Shown one piece after another: positions 51,647-60,788 of a stretch of 64,000 nt of DNA. The DNA comes from Halobacteriales archaeon QS_1_68_20 (GTDB lineage: Archaea; Halobacteriota; Halobacteria; Halobacteriales; PXRE01): contig PXRE01000008.1 of NCBI GenBank assembly GCA_003021085.1, positions 1 to 64,000 of the forward strand. The letters are read 5' to 3'. Within the stretch, counting starts at the first letter, position 1. Every line of letters starts with the position of its first letter. A model generated the notes under the pieces. It worked only from the letters and a program-made list of their open reading frames with translations. It searched no databases and was not told where the DNA came from. Both the position numbers and the translations under genes were made by a program.

Positions 51647-53134
51647 TTACGTGGCCGCGGGGAGGGTAAAGTGGAACGTCGTCCCGTCGCCTGGTTCAGT
51701 GTCGACCCAGATGTCTCCGTCGTGATGGTCGACGATCTTCCGACAGAGCGCGAGGCCGATCCCGGTCCCGTCGAACTCGCCGTTGGAGTGGAGTCGGTTG
51801 AATATCTCGAAGATCTGGTCGGTGTACTCCGGATCGATACCGATCCCGTCGTCGGCGACCGAGAAGACGCAGCGATCACCCTGTCGCTGGGCAGTGATCT
51901 CTACGTGCGGTGGTTCGTCGCCGCTGTACTTGATCGCGTTCGAGAGCAGATTCGAGAAGACCTGCTCGAGTTGCTGTGCGTCGCCGACGACCGTGGGTAA
52001 CGAATCCACCCGGATCGTGGCGTCGGACTCGTCGATGCAGACCTGCAGGCTGGTCAGCACGTCGTCGACGACGTCCTCGCACGCGACCGGTTCGAACGCC
52101 GAATCGTGCATGTCGATCCGCGAGTACGAGAGCAGGCCCTCGACCATCTCCCGCATGCGATCGGACCCGTCGACGGCGAACTCGATGTACTCCCGCGCTT
52201 GCTCGTCGAGTTCGTCCGCGTACCCGGATTCGAGCAACTGGAGGTAGCTGGAGACCATCCGCAACGGCTCCTGCAGGTCGTGGGAGGCGACGTACGCGAA
52301 CCGCTTGAGCCGCTCGTTGGACTCCTCCAGTTGGTCGATCGTCTCGTTGAGTTCGGCTCGCGCCTGGGAGCGATCCACCAGCGTGTTCAGCATTCGCTCG
52401 ACGTCCCGGATCGATTCGCCCGGGTCGAAGAATTCCTCCGGCGGGGTGTAGTAGAAGTTGTGACAGACCGTGCCGTCGTACACGATGTGCGGGTGCGTCC
52501 GGATGACGTCTACGAGGGTCTCCGGCGGGATCGCGTTCGTGTCGTAGTGACAGAGGGCGATACAGTCCTCCCCCTCGAAGAGTTCGTTCACTCGACTCTC
52601 GTAGGCCATGAAGTCCTCAATCGTGGTGTGCTCGTCCAGGATGAAGTTCGTGTTCGCGGTCACGCGGAGCCCCGGATACTCCGCTTTCGCTTCTTCGATG
52701 GCCCCGGCGTACACCTCCAGCATGTCGTCGGGATCGAATCGGCCGGACCGGAGGTAGGTCTCATCGAGGGAGTGGAACGTCAGTTGGCCCGATTCCAGTG
52801 CCGCGTCGACGTCGACGTCACCGCCGCGAAGTTCCCCGAGGATCGTATCCTTCGAGAGATAGTCGATGACGTACATGACCCGCTCGCCCTGCTCGATTCC
52901 CTGTCGGACGAACGGCGCGACCGTCGCGAACCGTTCGTCGCGGGTTTCGTAGAACAGCGCGATGTGTTCGCAGGTTTCGAGCTCGTCGAGCCAGTCGAGC
53001 GGTTCGATCGTGCCGTGGAACTCTGGGCTCGACCGGAGTGCCTCGAGTCCACTCTTGACGGTGAGCGAATCGCGGTTGCTCACACTGTCGGACCGGAAGT
53101 CCTGTCGGGAACTCTGCTCTGACCCAGAACTCAT
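51647..53134 (-). CDS. MEDS-domain sensor histidine kinase
   Basis: 495 residues, no membrane helix. Residues about 48-240 are a MEDS sensory domain (HIALFYETRDERFATVAPFVRQGIEQGERVMYVIDYLS). A coiled linker leads to HisKA, FAYVASHDLQEPLRMVSSY, with phospho-acceptor His285. The HATPase has NLLSNAIKYSGDEPP, VADDGIGIDPEYTDQIF and GTGIGLALCRKIVDHHDG. It is a cytosolic kinase sensing an unknown, perhaps redox- or C1-related, signal. Its neighbouring response regulator is truncated. Confidence 0.92.
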   Translation of the reverse strand: MSSGSEQSSRQDFRSDSVSNRDSLTVKSGLEALRSSPEFHGTIEPLDWLDELETCEHIALFYETRDERFATVAPFVRQGIEQGERVMYVIDYLSKDTILGELRGGDVDVDAALESGQLTFHSLDETYLRSGRFDPDDMLEVYAGAIEEAKAEYPGLRVTANTNFILDEHTTIEDFMAYESRVNELFEGEDCIALCHYDTNAIPPETLVDVIRTHPHIVYDGTVCHNFYYTPPEEFFDPGESIRDVERMLNTLVDRSQARAELNETIDQLEESNERLKRFAYVASHDLQEPLRMVSSYLQLLESGYADELDEQAREYIEFAVDGSDRMREMVEGLLSYSRIDMHDSAFEPVACEDVVDDVLTSLQVCIDESDATIRVDSLPTVVGDAQQLEQVFSNLLSNAIKYSGDEPPHVEITAQRQGDRCVFSVADDGIGIDPEYTDQIFEIFNRLHSNGEFDGTGIGLALCRKIVDHHDGDIWVDTEPGDGTTFHFTLPAAT

Positions 53135-53343
53135 TGTAAGGGAGAGAGGGCCAGCCGATAAGAAGCCTTCGCCGCCGTCTCAGGACGTGAGCGTCCGGTA
53201 ATCGACAGCGTAGTATCGGCCATCAAAACGGTGGGGAACGCCAGGAGACTGGGCCGTCCGTGGGAACCAGCCACGTCCGTGGGATCTACGACGCCTTCGT
53301 CGCCGGGCGCCTTTTCGGCGTGAGACCCCTGGCGTGGCCGGTT

Positions 53344-54242
53344 ATGGGAGACATAGACGTCAACATCGGCGTCGACGTCGACGCGGTCGCCGGCTGGGTG
53401 GGATCGTACGGCGGCGAGGACTCCCGGGCGGACCTCTCGCGGGGGCTGTCGGCCGGTAACGAGGGCATCCCGCGGATGCTCGCCGTGTTCGAGAACGAGG
53501 GCATCGACACCTCGTGGTACGTCCCCGGCCACACCCTGGAGACGTTCCGCGAGGAGATCGGGGCGGTCGCGGACGCCGGCCACGAACTCGGGGTCCACGG
53601 CTACACCCACGAGAACCCGACCGACCTCACCCGCGATCAGGAGGCGACGATCATCGAGGCGTCAATCGAGTTGATCGAGGACCTCACCGGCTCACGGCCG
53701 GTCGGCCACCGCGCTAGCTGGTGGGAGTTCAGCGAGAACACCGCGGAACTACTGGACGAGTACGACTTCCTGTACCACTCCAGCCTGATGGAGGCGGAGT
53801 TCGAGCCCCGGCCGGTCAGGGCGGACGACTCCTGGGAGAAGATCGACTACGACGAGGACCCCGAGACGTGGATCGAGCCCTACGAGTACGGGGAAGCTCT
53901 CGACGTCGTCGAGATTCCGATTAGCTGGTACCGCGACGACATCCCGCCGATGCTGTTCATCAGGCACCCCTACTGCAACATGGGGTACGCCAGCCCCGAG
54001 ACGATCCACGAGGAACTGTACAAAGCGCAGTTCGACTCCCTGTCGACCGCCGGGGCGCTGGCGTCTACACCCTCACCATCCCCCCGGACGTCCACGGCAA
54101 GCCCCACATGATCCCGCTGCTGGAGGCGTTCATCCAGTACGTCGGGAGCCACCAGGGCGTCGAGTTCAAGACGCTGGAGGAGCTCGCCCGCAAGTACCAG
54201 GACGACCCCGCGATCTACGAACCCGAGGGCGCGTTCGTCTGA
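53344..54242 (+). pseudogene. Polysaccharide deacetylase, one apparent frameshift
   Basis: NodB-homology deacetylase of the peptidoglycan/peptide-deformylating PuuE-like group: VNIGVDVDAVAGWVGSYGG, RMLAVFENEGIDTSWYVPGHTLETF, AGHELGVHGYTHENP and GHRASWWEFSENTAELLDEY. At 54060-54061 the sense continues in another frame as VYTLTIPPDVHGKPHMIPLLEAFIQYVGSHQGVEFKTLEELARKY. One extra G restores a continuous protein of about 299 residues, so this is probably a functional gene with a sequencing error. The start ATG is at 53344. Metal residues are the Asp at the N-terminus and the two His of HGYTHE. Confidence 0.82.
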
Positions 54243-54341
54243 GGCACGGGGCGGTCTCGGACGCTCGAGCCGTCACTCCCTTAAATACCTCCGTGAGGAT
54301 AATAAGGGAAACGTGCCGTCCACCCTCGTTACCACGTGTCG

Positions 54342-55316
54342 TCAGTCCGACGCGAAGCACTCCCGGAGTTCCGCGAGGTCGCTCGTCGCTTCGAGCGCGA
54401 CCAGCAGCTTGAGCCGTGCCTTGTGCGCCGGGAGGTCGCCGGCGAAGATGGCCCCGTGGTCCCGGAGGGTCTGGCCACCACCGGGGGTACCGTACACCGG
54501 CACCGTCGGTCCGGCGAGACAGCGCGAGGTGACGACGACCGGAACGCCCCCTGCAATCGCGTCGGCGACCGCGTCGCCGAGTGCCGCCGTCGCGTTGCCG
54601 AGTCCGGTCCCCTCGAGGACGACGCCGTCGACGCCACGGTCGAGGCCGAACTCGATTCCGTCGGCGCCGACGCCGAGACCGCTCTCGACCATCGCCACCG
54701 TCGCGTCGGGGGCCGAGGGATCGACGTCGAACTGACGCGACCGACTCCCGGGTTCGCGGTCGAAGCGGACGTCCTCGCGGGTGACCGCCGCCACCGGGCC
54801 CGCGTCCGGTGAGGCGAAGGCGTCCAGCTTCCGGGTGTGGGTCTTGGTGACGTCCCTCGCGGCGTGGAGTTCCTCGTCCATGGCGACGTAGACGCCGCCG
54901 GCGTCCCGGAGTCGGTCGTGGGTCGCGGTCCGGACCGCGGTCAGCAGGTTCGCCGGGCCGTCCGCGCTGGGTTCGTCGGGACGGCGCTGGGCACCGGTGA
55001 ACACCACCGGCACGTCGGCGGGAAGGGTCAGGTCGAGGTAGTACGCCGACTCCTCCATCGTGTCGGTCCCGTGAGTGACGACGACGCCGTCGGCCGACAC
55101 GTCCCCGACGGCCGCGGCCACCGCCGCGACCGTCTCCACGCCCGCGTCGAAACTCGGCGTCTGGGCGACCTGCTCGACCCGCAGGTCGGCGTACTCGTCC
55201 AGTTCCGGCACGGCGTCCAGTAGCGAATCCGCCCCCAGGCTCGGGGCCGCACCGGCCTCGCCCGGCGTGCTGGCGATGGTACCCCCCGTCCCCAGCACTG
55301 TGACTGTCGGTGGCAC
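54342..55316 (-). CDS. L-asparaginase
   Basis: 324 residues of the bacterial-type asparaginase/glutaminase fold. VTVLGTGGTIAST carries the nucleophile Thr13, and GVVVTHGTDTMEESAYYLDLT carries Thr84-Asp85 of the catalytic triad. Further family blocks are VVFTGAQR and GVVLEGTGLGN. No signal peptide, so cytosolic. It hydrolyses asparagine to aspartate and ammonia. GatD of the tRNA amidotransferase shares the fold but normally has an N-terminal extension not seen here. Confidence 0.9.
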   Translation of the reverse strand: MPPTVTVLGTGGTIASTPGEAGAAPSLGADSLLDAVPELDEYADLRVEQVAQTPSFDAGVETVAAVAAAVGDVSADGVVVTHGTDTMEESAYYLDLTLPADVPVVFTGAQRRPDEPSADGPANLLTAVRTATHDRLRDAGGVYVAMDEELHAARDVTKTHTRKLDAFASPDAGPVAAVTREDVRFDREPGSRSRQFDVDPSAPDATVAMVESGLGVGADGIEFGLDRGVDGVVLEGTGLGNATAALGDAVADAIAGGVPVVVTSRCLAGPTVPVYGTPGGGQTLRDHGAIFAGDLPAHKARLKLLVALEATSDLAELRECFASD

Positions 55317-55413
55317 AGGTCGACTTCGTTCCCCGGCGTGTTAACTCGTGGGCAAGGCCCTCCTCTGTCGGTACCGGTCGCACGGCCGGGCTGCCGGCCG
55401 AACCCCGGAGCGG

Positions 55414-55890
55414 TCACTCCGCGACGTCGACCGCGTCGGCCTCGACGATCGATCGCAGGCGTTCGGGGTCGATGGGGAACACCGTCTCGGGCGTTCCGGC
55501 GGCGGCCCAGACTGTGTCGTGGTCCAGCAACGTCTCGTCCAGGTACGTCCGAACGTCCCCGTCGTGACAGAACGGCGGGACGCCACCGATGGACCACCCG
55601 ACGCGCTCGCGGATCTCGTCGGGGTCGCCCATGCGGACCGCGGACTCGTCGACCCTCAGGATTCCGGCCAGTTTCGACTCGCTGACGCGGTTCGCGCCGC
55701 TCGTGACGACGACGACGGTCTCGGCGTCTGCGATGAAGACGATGCTGCTTGCGATCTGGGCGACGTCACACCCGAGCGCGTCCGCGGCGTCCGCGGCGGT
55801 CTTGGTCCCCTCCGGGAACTCCTCCACGTCGATCTCGACGCCGTGTTCCTCGCGTGCGCGCTCGGCGAACTCCTCGGCTCGGGAGTGCAT
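55414..55890 (-). CDS. YbaK/ProX aminoacyl-tRNA editing protein
   Basis: 158 residues. GVEIDVEEFPEGTKTAADAADALGCDVAQIASSIVFIADAETVVVVTSGANRVSESKLA contains the conserved Lys and the Gly-x-Asn loop. VGWSIGGVPPFCHDG is the YbaK signature. These proteins deacylate mischarged Cys- or Ala-tRNAPro. The ATG at 55890 is chosen; the open frame further upstream belongs to the opposite reading of the PfkB gene. Confidence 0.9.
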   Translation of the reverse strand: MHSRAEEFAERAREEHGVEIDVEEFPEGTKTAADAADALGCDVAQIASSIVFIADAETVVVVTSGANRVSESKLAGILRVDESAVRMGDPDEIRERVGWSIGGVPPFCHDGDVRTYLDETLLDHDTVWAAAGTPETVFPIDPERLRSIVEADAVDVAE

Positions 55891-55946
55891 GACCGGGCAC
55901 AGGACCCCGGAGACCAAATCTCTCACGCTCGGCGCAATCGGGTTTC

Positions 55947-56971
55947 TCACCCACGTCGTCGGACCTCGTGGACGGCGTCGCGGACCGGGAGTCCGGCCAT
56001 CGCACCCCTCGCCGTCGTGGCGGCCGCGCCGACGGCGCCCGCGAACGCCAGCGCTTCCGCCAGCGATTCCCCCTCCGAGAGCGCCGTGATCGCGCCCGCG
56101 GTGAACGCGTCGCCCGCACCGGTCGGGTCCACCGCTTCGACGTCGTACCCGTCGTGGCTGATCGTCTCCGGGGCGTCGGTCGAGAGTGCCGTCCGCGTCG
56201 TCGCCGCCACGGCCCCGTCTTCCCCCAGCGTCACCAGCACGGTGTTGGGACCACGTTCGAGGACCGTACGCGCCAGGCCTGCAGGGTCGTCGTCCTCGAT
56301 CCCGGCGGCCTGGAGGTCCCCCGGGGTCGCTTTCACCACGTCCGCCAGCGCGAGTGCGCGGTCGACCGAGTCCGCGAAGTCGAACTCGTCCCACAGTTCG
56401 GGCCGGGCGTTGGGGTCGAACGACACGGTACAACCGGCGTCCCGGGCGCGCTCGGCCAGGGCGTAGGTCGCCGTCCGCGCCGGGTCGTCCGCCAGGGTCA
56501 CGCCGCCGACGTGCACCCAGTCCACCCCGGCCAGCGTCTCGTCGGTCACCGTCCCGGGCTGGAGGCGCGTGTCGGCCGTCCCGTCGCGGTAGAACGTGAA
56601 CGGCCGGTCGCCGTCCTCGCGGGCGGGAAACGCGAGGCCCGTCCTGGCGTCCGGATCACGCTCGACCAGGTCGAGGGGCACGCCGCGTTCCCGGAGGGTC
56701 GTGACCCGGTCGTCGCCTTCTTCAGCCGGGTCGGGACGAGGTCGAGGGGCACGCCGCGTTCCCGGAGGGTCGTGACGACGTGGTCCCCGAAGGGGTCCTC
56801 GCCGACGCGGGTCCACAGGATTGCCGGCCGGTCGAGGGTCGCCAGCGCGGCCGCGACGTTCGCGGGCGCACCTCCCGCGCGGCGGGTGAACGACTCGACC
56901 TCGGCGAGCGGGTCCTGGCTGTCGGGCACGAAGTCGACCAGCGCCTCGCCGGCGACCAGCAGGTCGGGCAT
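55947..56971 (-). pseudogene. PfkB-family sugar kinase broken by a 71-bp duplication
   Basis: Starts MPDLLVAGEALVDFVPDS at 56971 and ends at 55947. Family parts are RRAGGAPANVAAALATLDRP (sugar site), VSFDPNARPELW, and the catalytic DPTGAGDAFTAGAI with the Asp base. In the middle VVTTLRERGVPLDLV occurs twice in DNA: 38-bp copies at 56668-56705 and 56739-56776, 71 bases apart, which shifts the frame. Removing 71 bases yields one uninterrupted kinase of about 317 residues. Adenosine, fructose and 2-keto-3-deoxygluconate kinases are possible identities. Confidence 0.87.
56668..56776. repeat. 38-bp direct repeat within the PfkB gene
   Basis: Two identical 38-base copies (56668-56705, 56739-56776) flank 33 bases. 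The period of 71 is not a multiple of three and destroys the kinase frame. The intervening segment encodes the string TRLKKATTG in one frame and is foreign to the family. Either a recent local duplication or an assembly artefact. Confidence 0.85.
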
Positions 56972-57059
56972 GGTATGGGATGGGGGCGGCGTTCGTTTAT
57001 GTGTGCTGACCCTCCCCGTCGACGCCAGCTACATCTTTCCCGCATCCGTGCCTCCCCGC

Positions 57060-58028
57060 ATGAAGTACACGACCCTCGGCGACACCGGCACGACCGTCAG
57101 CCGGATCTGTCTCGGCTGTATGAGCTTCGGGTCCAGCCGCGACTGGATGCTCGACGAGGACGAGAGCCGGGAACTGATCGACCGGGCCCTCGACCTCGGG
57201 ATCGACTTCTTCGACACGGCCAACGTCTACTCGACCGGCGAGAGCGAGGAAATCCTCGGCGAGGCGCTCTCGGGCTACGACCGCGACCACCTCGTCGTCG
57301 CCACGAAGGTCTACGGGGGAATGGACGAGGACAACCCCAACTCCGGCGGCCTCTCGCGGAAGGCCATCGAGCAGGAACTGGCGAACTCGTTGGACCGCCT
57401 GGGGATGGAGACGGTCGACCTCTACCAGATCCACCGCTGGGATTACGACGCGCCAATCGAGGGGACCCTCCGGGCGCTGGACGACGCAGTTCGCCGCAAC
57501 CAGGTCCGGTACGTCGGCGGGTCCTCGATGTGGGCCTACCAGTTCGCGGAGGCACTCCACACCAGCGACCGCCTGGGTCTCGAACGGTTCCAGACGATGC
57601 AGAACCACTACAACCTCGTCTACCGCGAGGAGGAACGCGAGATGCTCCCGCTGTGCGAGCGCGAGAACGTCGGCGTGATGCCGTGGAGTCCGCTGGCCCG
57701 GGGCTACCTCGCCCGACCACACGAGGAACTGGACACGACGACGCGCGGGGAGTCCGAGGCCGAGCGCCAGCGCGGATACGCCGAGGGCGGTGGCCAGGAG
57801 ATAAACGAACGCGTGCAGGAACTCGCCGACGAGTACGACGCTTCGATGGCCCAGATCGCCCTGGCCTGGCTCCTGGAGCAGGACGCCGTCGACGCCCCCA
57901 TCGTCGGGACGACCAGCGTCGAGCATCTCGAGGAGGCCGTCGAAGCCGTCGAACTGGACCTGGCCGACTCCGACGTCGAGTGGCTGGAAGAACCCTACGA
58001 ACCCGTCGAGGTGTCGGGCCACGAGTAG
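57060..58028 (+). CDS. Aldo/keto reductase
   Basis: 322 residues, TIM-barrel AKR. FFDTANVYSTGESEEILGEAL contains the catalytic Asp and Tyr, VVATKVYGGMDEDNPN the Lys, and DLYQIHRWDYDAPIEGTLRAL the His. SPLARGYLARP and VGTTSVEHLEEAV give the NADPH region. The size and the loop after the Lys match the AKR11/YajO-like group; substrates are small aldehydes or ketones. It is divergent from the broken PfkB gene. The ATG at 57060 fits the family N-terminus. Confidence 0.93.
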   Translation: MKYTTLGDTGTTVSRICLGCMSFGSSRDWMLDEDESRELIDRALDLGIDFFDTANVYSTGESEEILGEALSGYDRDHLVVATKVYGGMDEDNPNSGGLSRKAIEQELANSLDRLGMETVDLYQIHRWDYDAPIEGTLRALDDAVRRNQVRYVGGSSMWAYQFAEALHTSDRLGLERFQTMQNHYNLVYREEEREMLPLCERENVGVMPWSPLARGYLARPHEELDTTTRGESEAERQRGYAEGGGQEINERVQELADEYDASMAQIALAWLLEQDAVDAPIVGTTSVEHLEEAVEAVELDLADSDVEWLEEPYEPVEVSGHE

Positions 58029-58134
58029 CGCCGTACCGAGACCGATCCGGCGGGGGCGTCAGGCCGGGTATCCGTCACCGTGGACCTCCTCTCTCGGGGA
58101 ATCGTCGCTCCGGACCCGACGGGAAGCGGACCGT

Positions 58135-58284
58135 TCACTCGGGGTTGACGACCGTTCGACAGGTCGGACACTCGGTGTACAGCGCCGGTTGGTCCCCGGC
58201 GACGCCGAGGGACACGTCGATACTCGCGAGGGTCGTGTCGCACTTCGGGCAGTTGCCCAGGCGCGGAGGCTGCTTCGTGGACAT
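58135..58284 (-). CDS. 49-residue zinc-ribbon protein
   Basis: Minus strand from ATG at 58282-58284: [19 protein letters not shown]...[14 protein letters not shown]. Two C-x2-C knuckles (CPKC, CPTC) separated by about 24 residues make a zinc ribbon. An AT-rich patch (cttattttat on the minus strand, about 58350) could be its promoter. It lies at the 3' end of the transducer gene, and its reading frame is distinct from that gene. Confidence 0.75.
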   Translation of the reverse strand: MSTKQPPRLGNCPKCDTTLASIDVSLGVAGDQPALYTECPTCRTVVNPE

Positions 58285-58329
58285 GGGTGAGTTTCTGGTT
58301 GTCCAGCGCGGCGTGTCGCCGCGGCCTGG

Positions 58330-60658
58330 TTACAGCGTCGTTCCCGGGGATAAAATAAGTGCGCCGGGCGGAGTGAAAGTGAAACTGCCCGCTGTGCCGG
58401 CGTCGGAGACGGATTCCGACGGCAGTCGTCCTCCGCGGTCGCCTGGTTCGTTCCGGCGTCCGGTGACGCCGTCTCGACGGTGTTCGTCTCGAACCGGTCG
58501 AGCATGTGCCGTAGCTTGTCGGCTTCGGTAGTCAGTTCGCTGGCGTTCTCGGTCATCTCCGAGAGCGCGGAAGTCTGTTCCTCGGTCGCGCCGGCGACCT
58601 CGGAGGCGGACTGGGTAGTCTGCTCGGAGATGGACGCCGCCTCGTCGACCATGCCGACGACCTGGTTGGTCGAGGCGGCCTGGTCGTCGGTGGCGTCGCT
58701 GATCTCCTGGATGCCGGTGTTGGTCTCCTCGGCGTATTCCGCGATCTCCTGGAGCGCCTCGACGGTCGACGTCGACCGGGCGACCTCGTCGGGGGTCCGC
58801 TGGACCTCGGTCGCGGTCCGTTCGGTCTGGGAACGGATCTCCTCGACGAGCGACTCGATGTCCGCAGCGGCCTGGCGGGTCTCCTCGGCCAGGGACTTGA
58901 CCTGATCGGCGACGACCGCGAAGCCCTCGCCGGCCTCGCCCGCTCGGGCCGCCTCGATGTTGGCGTTCAGCGTCAGGATGTTCGTCTGCTCGGCGACGTC
59001 GGTGATGAACTCCGTGATCTCCTCGATCTCGACCATCTGCTGTTGGAGTTGCTCCATCGATTCGACGGCCTGCTGGGACTCGCGCTCGACGTTCCGCATC
59101 TCCTCGACCGTCTCGGCGGCGTCCTCGCGGGCTTCGGTCCCCGTCGTCGCCGTCTCGTCGGCGACGTCGGCGACCTGACCGGCGGAGGCGGCGATCTCCT
59201 CGATGGTCGTCGACAGCGTGTTTATCTCTTCGGCGACCGACTGCAGCGTCTCGTTTTGCTTCTCCGCACCGACGGAGATCCCCTGGATGGACTCCGCGAC
59301 CTGCTCGCTAGCACCTTCGACCTCTTCGGCGCTGGCGGTCACCTCCTCGGAGGCGGTCGCCACTTCCTCGGAGAACTCCTTGAGTTCGGTCGTGAGCGAC
59401 GCTAGCTGGCTCACCATGTCGTTGAACGATTCGGCGACGAGTCGCATCGCTTCGCTCTCCTCGTCGGGGTCGAGCCGCTGGGTGAGATCGCCCTCCGCAC
59501 AGGCAGCCATCACCTCGCCGTACTCCTCGGCTGTTCGTTCGGGGTGTTCGTTGAACTCCTCGGTCTCCCGTCTGGCCGTCTCGGCCGCTTCGCGGGCCTC
59601 CACGGCCTCCCGTATTTGTTCCCGGAGATTCGTCCGCATCTGATCGAACCTCCGAATACCTCCCCGATCTCGTCCCGGCGGTCGGTCTCGATCGACGTCT
59701 CGAGGTCGCCGTCCCTGAGCGCACGGGCAGTGTCCGAGCGTTCGTTCATCGCCCGGATCGTGGGCCGCTCGACGACGATTCCGAAGCCGGCGAGCATGAC
59801 TGCGATGATCCCCAGCATTATCAGGAGGTTCCGGCCGACCTGATCGGCCGTCGCGAACAGCGTCGACGGTGGACCGTACGACACGACCGCCCAGTCGACG
59901 CCGTCGACGCTATCGTACCCGGTGACCACCCGTTCGCCGGCCCCCGATTCCGACGCGTCCACGGTAGTCGTGCCCGAGTCACCGTCCAGGGCCGCCTGGA
60001 CGGCAGATGAATCGACGCCCGGCCCCTCGACGTGCTGTATCCCTACGGCCCCCGGTTTTCGTGTCCAGCATGACGAGGCCCTCGCTGTTGACCACCCGCG
60101 TCCGGGTGCCGTTCAGGGACGGGTCGAGTTCCGCGGCCATGACGTCCAGGTCGACCTGCACGAGGAGTGTGTGTTCGGCGTCGACGACGGTCGCGAACAC
60201 CCACGACGTCGTTCCCTCGTCCACGCGGAGGGATACCGAGACGTCGTCGCCCTCCAGGGAGTCCGACGGAGCCGAGTACCCGATCGCCGACAGGGACCGA
60301 CCGTCGTACCGGCCGTCGGAACTCGCGACGACCGTCGCATCGTCCCGGTCGACGTAGAGCACGGGGTTGATCTCCGGCGCGCTCTCGGCCTGCCGGGAAA
60401 GCGTCTCACGCAACGACTCGTTGCTCTGGCGGATGGAGTGGGCGAAATGCCACGTCGCGTCGATCTCGTTCTGGACGATTACCTCGACGAGGTCGGCCTC
60501 CACCTCGGCCTGGCTCCCAATCCGGGCTTGCTGGCGTTCCCTGACGCTGTCCTCCACCAGCCGTACGAAGCGACGCCCACGCCGGCGCTCACAACCACCA
60601 CGACCGCCAGAGCGAGACCGGCTTTCCCGCCGTAGCTGGTCCGTGGGTCGAGATCCAT
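58330..60658 (-). pseudogene. Methyl-accepting transducer in several frames
   Basis: Start ATG at 60658 (MDLDPRTSYGGKAGLALAVVVVV, membrane helix 1). The extracellular sensor follows (LVEDSVRERQQARIGSQAEVEADLVEV ... VLYVDRDDATVVASSDGRYDG), then helix 2 ([19 protein letters not shown]), HAMP and the MCP coiled coil with hairpin tip [40 protein letters not shown]. The frame changes near 60561, 60050 and 59652. The first and third are cured by one extra G, the second by removing one. The C-terminus is unclear past about 58450. It is a halobacterial transducer for chemo- or energy taxis. Confidence 0.82.
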
Positions 60659-60727
60659 AGCCTACCTGTCGAATACATACATAGCCTACCTGTCGAATAC
60701 ATACATAGCCTACCTGTCGAATACATA
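60656..60727. repeat. Three perfect 24-bp tandem repeats at the transducer start
   Basis: Three identical 24-base units at 60656-60679, 60680-60703 and 60704-60727. On the minus strand each unit ends in ATG, the last being the proposed transducer start codon at 60658. The repeats thus form the whole proximal 5' region of the gene. Perfect identity implies recent expansion. Confidence 0.95.
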
Positions 60728-60788
60728 AAACGTAAATCAATGGCCGCTACGTTTTCGAACGTTCTCGTCCGGTTGTCGGCCGAACGGC

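Noticed and set aside
55968..57060. N-terminal extension making a 686-residue aldo/keto reductase
   Set aside because: The extension is the antisense of PfkB; the family N-terminus begins at 57060.
60656..60727. 24-bp tandem repeat as a CRISPR array or replication iterons
   Set aside because: Units are contiguous without spacers, and no cas or replication gene is near.
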